From contig JBOZIK010000001.1 of NCBI GenBank assembly GCA_051453625.1, positions 265,729,225 to 265,793,224 of the forward strand: 64,000 nucleotides of DNA, in the 5' to 3' direction. The notes below the pieces were generated by a model that saw nothing but the letters and a program-made list of their open reading frames with translations, had not been told where the DNA came from and searched no databases. The DNA comes from Welwitschia mirabilis. Lineage: Eukaryota > Gnetophyta > Gnetopsida > Welwitschiales. Each line of letters starts with the position of its first letter. The stretch's first letter is position 1. Below are positions 60,820-64,000 of this stretch, piece by piece. The position numbers and the translations under genes were made by a program.

Positions 60820-61270
60820 TACTACTTGTGTTTTTAAATATGACCACAAGTTACTAATCAAACTACACCCATCAACCCTTATGACTAATGAACTTTATGC
60901 TCTTCTTAACAATAAGTTTAATAGGAACTGTACCTTAATTATTTAAATAAATGAACATGAGGCTTAGCTAAAAAGACTAGGATTACTAGATAAAACATTT
61001 GAAAACAAGAAAGATGATCAAAAAGAAAAAGCATAAAAAGAATAGGACAATAGTGATCATTTCCTAAACAAGAGAGATGTGAAGTTTGTTAAAGACTATA
61101 ATTGAAATTATAAAGAAAAATCAAAAATTTAAAACACAATGAAATATAATAATAATGATTGTATTTTTAAATACTTAACTATAGATGAAAAACCATGGAA
61201 AAACCAATGTAGTGAAAACAAAATCAAGGATCAAACTCACTTAATAAAGAATTTAGAAATAAACTAATGA
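60820..61270 (+). pseudogene. decayed coding-like stretch, unidentified
   Basis: One frame runs for about 140 codons with roughly seven stops, mostly TAA or TAG. It contains TNELYALLNNKFNRNC, INEHEA-x-LKRLGLLDKTFE and a Lys/Asp-rich part ending FKYLTIDEKPWKNQCSENK. The amino-acid pattern is strongly hydrophilic. This resembles decayed retroelement gag or linker sequence in texture, but no diagnostic motif is present. It ends shortly before the 567-N gap at 61304. Confidence 0.35.
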
Positions 61271-61870
61271 TCTAAAACAAGGCCTATAAAGTAATAAAAA
61301 TTANNNNNNNNNNNNNNNNNNNNNNNNNNNNNNNNNNNNNNNNNNNNNNNNNNNNNNNNNNNNNNNNNNNNNNNNNNNNNNNNNNNNNNNNNNNNNNNNN
61401 NNNNNNNNNNNNNNNNNNNNNNNNNNNNNNNNNNNNNNNNNNNNNNNNNNNNNNNNNNNNNNNNNNNNNNNNNNNNNNNNNNNNNNNNNNNNNNNNNNNN
61501 NNNNNNNNNNNNNNNNNNNNNNNNNNNNNNNNNNNNNNNNNNNNNNNNNNNNNNNNNNNNNNNNNNNNNNNNNNNNNNNNNNNNNNNNNNNNNNNNNNNN
61601 NNNNNNNNNNNNNNNNNNNNNNNNNNNNNNNNNNNNNNNNNNNNNNNNNNNNNNNNNNNNNNNNNNNNNNNNNNNNNNNNNNNNNNNNNNNNNNNNNNNN
61701 NNNNNNNNNNNNNNNNNNNNNNNNNNNNNNNNNNNNNNNNNNNNNNNNNNNNNNNNNNNNNNNNNNNNNNNNNNNNNNNNNNNNNNNNNNNNNNNNNNNN
61801 NNNNNNNNNNNNNNNNNNNNNNNNNNNNNNNNNNNNNNNNNNNNNNNNNNNNNNNNNNNNNNNNNNNNNN

Positions 61871-64000
61871 AAAATTACCTTAATTATAAGTTTAATGACA
61901 TCTTCATTTACCCTTTTTTACCTTGCAAAATAGTCTCAACAAATGAAATGCATAACTTCGAAAAATTTACCATCATAGAGGATTTTCTAATGCATGTTAT
62001 AAACTACAAACATGTATGTAATATGTATAATTTTAATTGTAACATTACTTACCACCTATTTTATCAACGTCTAAAAAGATAAACCTTGGGTAGCATAACT
62101 GAATACTTACTTACTCCATTACAAGTTTAAAACAACTGCTTGAAATATTTATATAACATACATTGATTAACATCTCTAAATGAATAAATCTTAATGTTAT
62201 AGCTACAATGAATTAAAGATTTAATGGAATAAAATAGGAGTAGGCACAAAAATAGAGAGTTATTAAATTTCAATTAGAAACTCCCTTTGAACATTTAAGA
62301 ATGCAATCATATAAAAAATTTGAACAAGTAGTGACTCTTACTAACAGAAATAAAATTGTGGATAAAGAAAAGGGGATTTTTAAATATAATAATCAACTCA
62401 AAATGGACCATTAACAAAGGCTAATAGTATTAACAAGAGGGTAGTAATTCAAAAAATATATATCTCATTGATGAAATCTTTAAATTTATTCATTATTCTT
62501 AATTAATAATTAATCAAGTGATGTCACTAATACACAAGAGGATTTTACCATTCCATTAGCATCTTCTTCTAAATCCTACGTTAGTTAAACTTATCATCCC
62601 ACTTAGTAAGAAGTAAAATTACAATCTTTACAAATTGAACAACTAATTTAACAACCTTGGTTTTACAATGCAAATAGATTTTAAACTTAAAACACATTAA
62701 GAAGGCCAATGAGAACTTTACCAAATTATGTATTCCCATGTTCCAAACTCTTTCAACTTTATAAATAAGGGAACAATGTGACTATCCTTAGTTAAACTAA
62801 GATGTCCTAATACAAAACTAAAAAGCTATAATGAAACAAAATTATATGAATATCATAGAAATAGGGATATTACACTAAGGTGTATTTCAACCTAAAACAT
62901 ATTTTTTAGGATATCACTAAAGAAAAAAAGAGATATAAAGTTTGATACAATCCTCACCTTTGCAAATGAAGAACTAGAAATCTATAAGAAGTTATTTTCT
63001 ATCTCAATATTCTACCTAAGAATTACTACAAAATATACTAGTTAAAAATGACAATGCCTGTATGAAATTTAATAATTAAAGTTTAATCCATGAAGTTACT
63101 AGATTAAATTATTTAAGAAAATAAGCAAAAACTAGAACTAATGATTTCTAGAGAGTATTCTCAACCTTATTTCATTCTTCAAAGTCATTTACATACACAA
63201 TCACATGCCTCTAAAGTAGAGGAAGCATATTACTACCTCTATTTATTAATTAAAAAATCTATACTTCATAGTAGGAATTTAAGAGGGTATATGAAGAGTA
63301 GTTAAGTATAAATTTATCATCCAATTAAGAATCTATCTTAAAATAGGTAAATGTTCAAAATAAGCAAGAAGATAATGAGGTAAATCAATCTTGATATAAA
63401 TAAATTGTCAACACATCTACAAAAATAATTATGAAATAACCACCTTAGATTTTATTAAAAATTGATTTTACTAAATTTATTATGCTTTTGTTAATTATAA
63501 GGCTAAATTACATGTTATTGTTATCTTGTAGCTTAATAGGATTAACTTACAATATCTTTTAAATTTTCAAAAAGAGTATCAAGATTAAGGGACTCAATTA
63601 TGTGAAGATAAATTTAGAAAAATGATAACTTTATTAATCGAAGTGGAATAAAGGATAAAAGATAGTAAATTTCATGTAATAATTTCGTAGCATTTAATTT
63701 ACTAGTATGCCATCCCTTGAATCATGGAAACAATGGTAATTATATCATTGTCCCAATAAAACCTAAAATTTATTAGGTTAAAATATTTAGCATTACTTGA
63801 AAGAAATCACATAGTAAAAAATGTAAAGGTTCATCTAAAAATTCTTCTTCCTCATTACCTTTAAAATATTTCTCATTACCTTTAAAATCTAAAATTTCAA
63901 CTATCCATTTTTACAATTGAAGCATGGCTAGTAGACCCCTATAAGAGGAAGGTTTGTAAAATTCCTAATAGCAAATTTTTGAATTTAGGATTGATTTTAT
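61871..64000. other. A+T-rich sequence, nothing recognisable
   Basis: Neither strand shows a frame, LTR end, primer site or tandem structure that I can support. A short duplication of TTCTCATTACCTTTAAAAT-like sequence occurs at 63848-63886. Confidence 0.4.

Noticed and set aside
1-64000. Organellar origin, suggested by the extreme A+T content
   Set aside because: No plastid or mitochondrial gene, rRNA or tRNA was recognised. The content is nuclear transposable elements.

Overview
The window looks like nuclear DNA from a flowering plant, very probably gene-poor, repeat-rich (pericentromeric-type) heterochromatin. It is strongly A+T-rich. It contains no intact gene, rRNA, tRNA or CRISPR array. 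Almost everything recognisable is decayed transposable element: Ty3/gypsy elements of the Athila, chromovirus (Tekay/Del-like) and Tat clades, a Ty1/copia LTR, and one large CACTA (En/Spm) DNA transposon. In-frame stops are mostly TAA or TAG where the family has Gln or Trp. One primer-binding site differs from its tRNA-Asp consensus only by C-to-T and G-to-A changes. The decay therefore looks dominated by deamination of methylated cytosine.

Layout from left to right. 1-2884: the 5' end of a minus-strand Athila-like element (C; gag, PBS, LTR). 2885-19791: a plus-strand Athila-like element (AB). Its gag, protease, RT, RNase H and integrase relics lie at 4700-9950, and its 3' region is complicated by a second, diverged Athila LTR (D), a minus-strand copia LTR and the start of a further LTR. 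19792-27351: a plus-strand chromovirus (E) that begins inside gag and ends with a long LTR. 27352-37425: a minus-strand chromovirus of the same family (F). 37426-39370: a Tat-clade element (G) that begins inside RT. Each right-hand junction (2884/2885, 19791/19792, 27351/27352, 37425/37426) is a clean LTR end abutting the interior of the next element. This fits a Russian-doll nest, G > F > E > AB > C, whose left halves lie outside the window.

39661-39865 is a compound CT/TG microsatellite. 41149-51364 is a CACTA transposon of about 10.2 kb with CACTA-type ends, a matching TTA target duplication and subterminal AAGGCATTT-type repeats at both ends. It carries fragments of host genes: four consecutive exons of a plastid phosphoenolpyruvate/phosphate translocator with introns retained, a receptor-like kinase catalytic fragment, and at least one well-preserved but unidentified spliced exon on the opposite strand. 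I found no transposase in it. This gene-capturing (Pack-CACTA type) element is the most interesting object here.

51365-54840 is unassigned. 54850-57562 is a tandem satellite of roughly 280-410 bp units that alternate a degenerate telomere-like TTTAGGG tract with a conserved non-telomeric block. 58264-64000 is mostly unassigned A+T-rich DNA with one short tandem duplication and one decayed coding-like stretch. Twelve runs of N interrupt the sequence. Two of them are flanked by near-identical copies of the same sequence, a probable unmerged assembly overlap.
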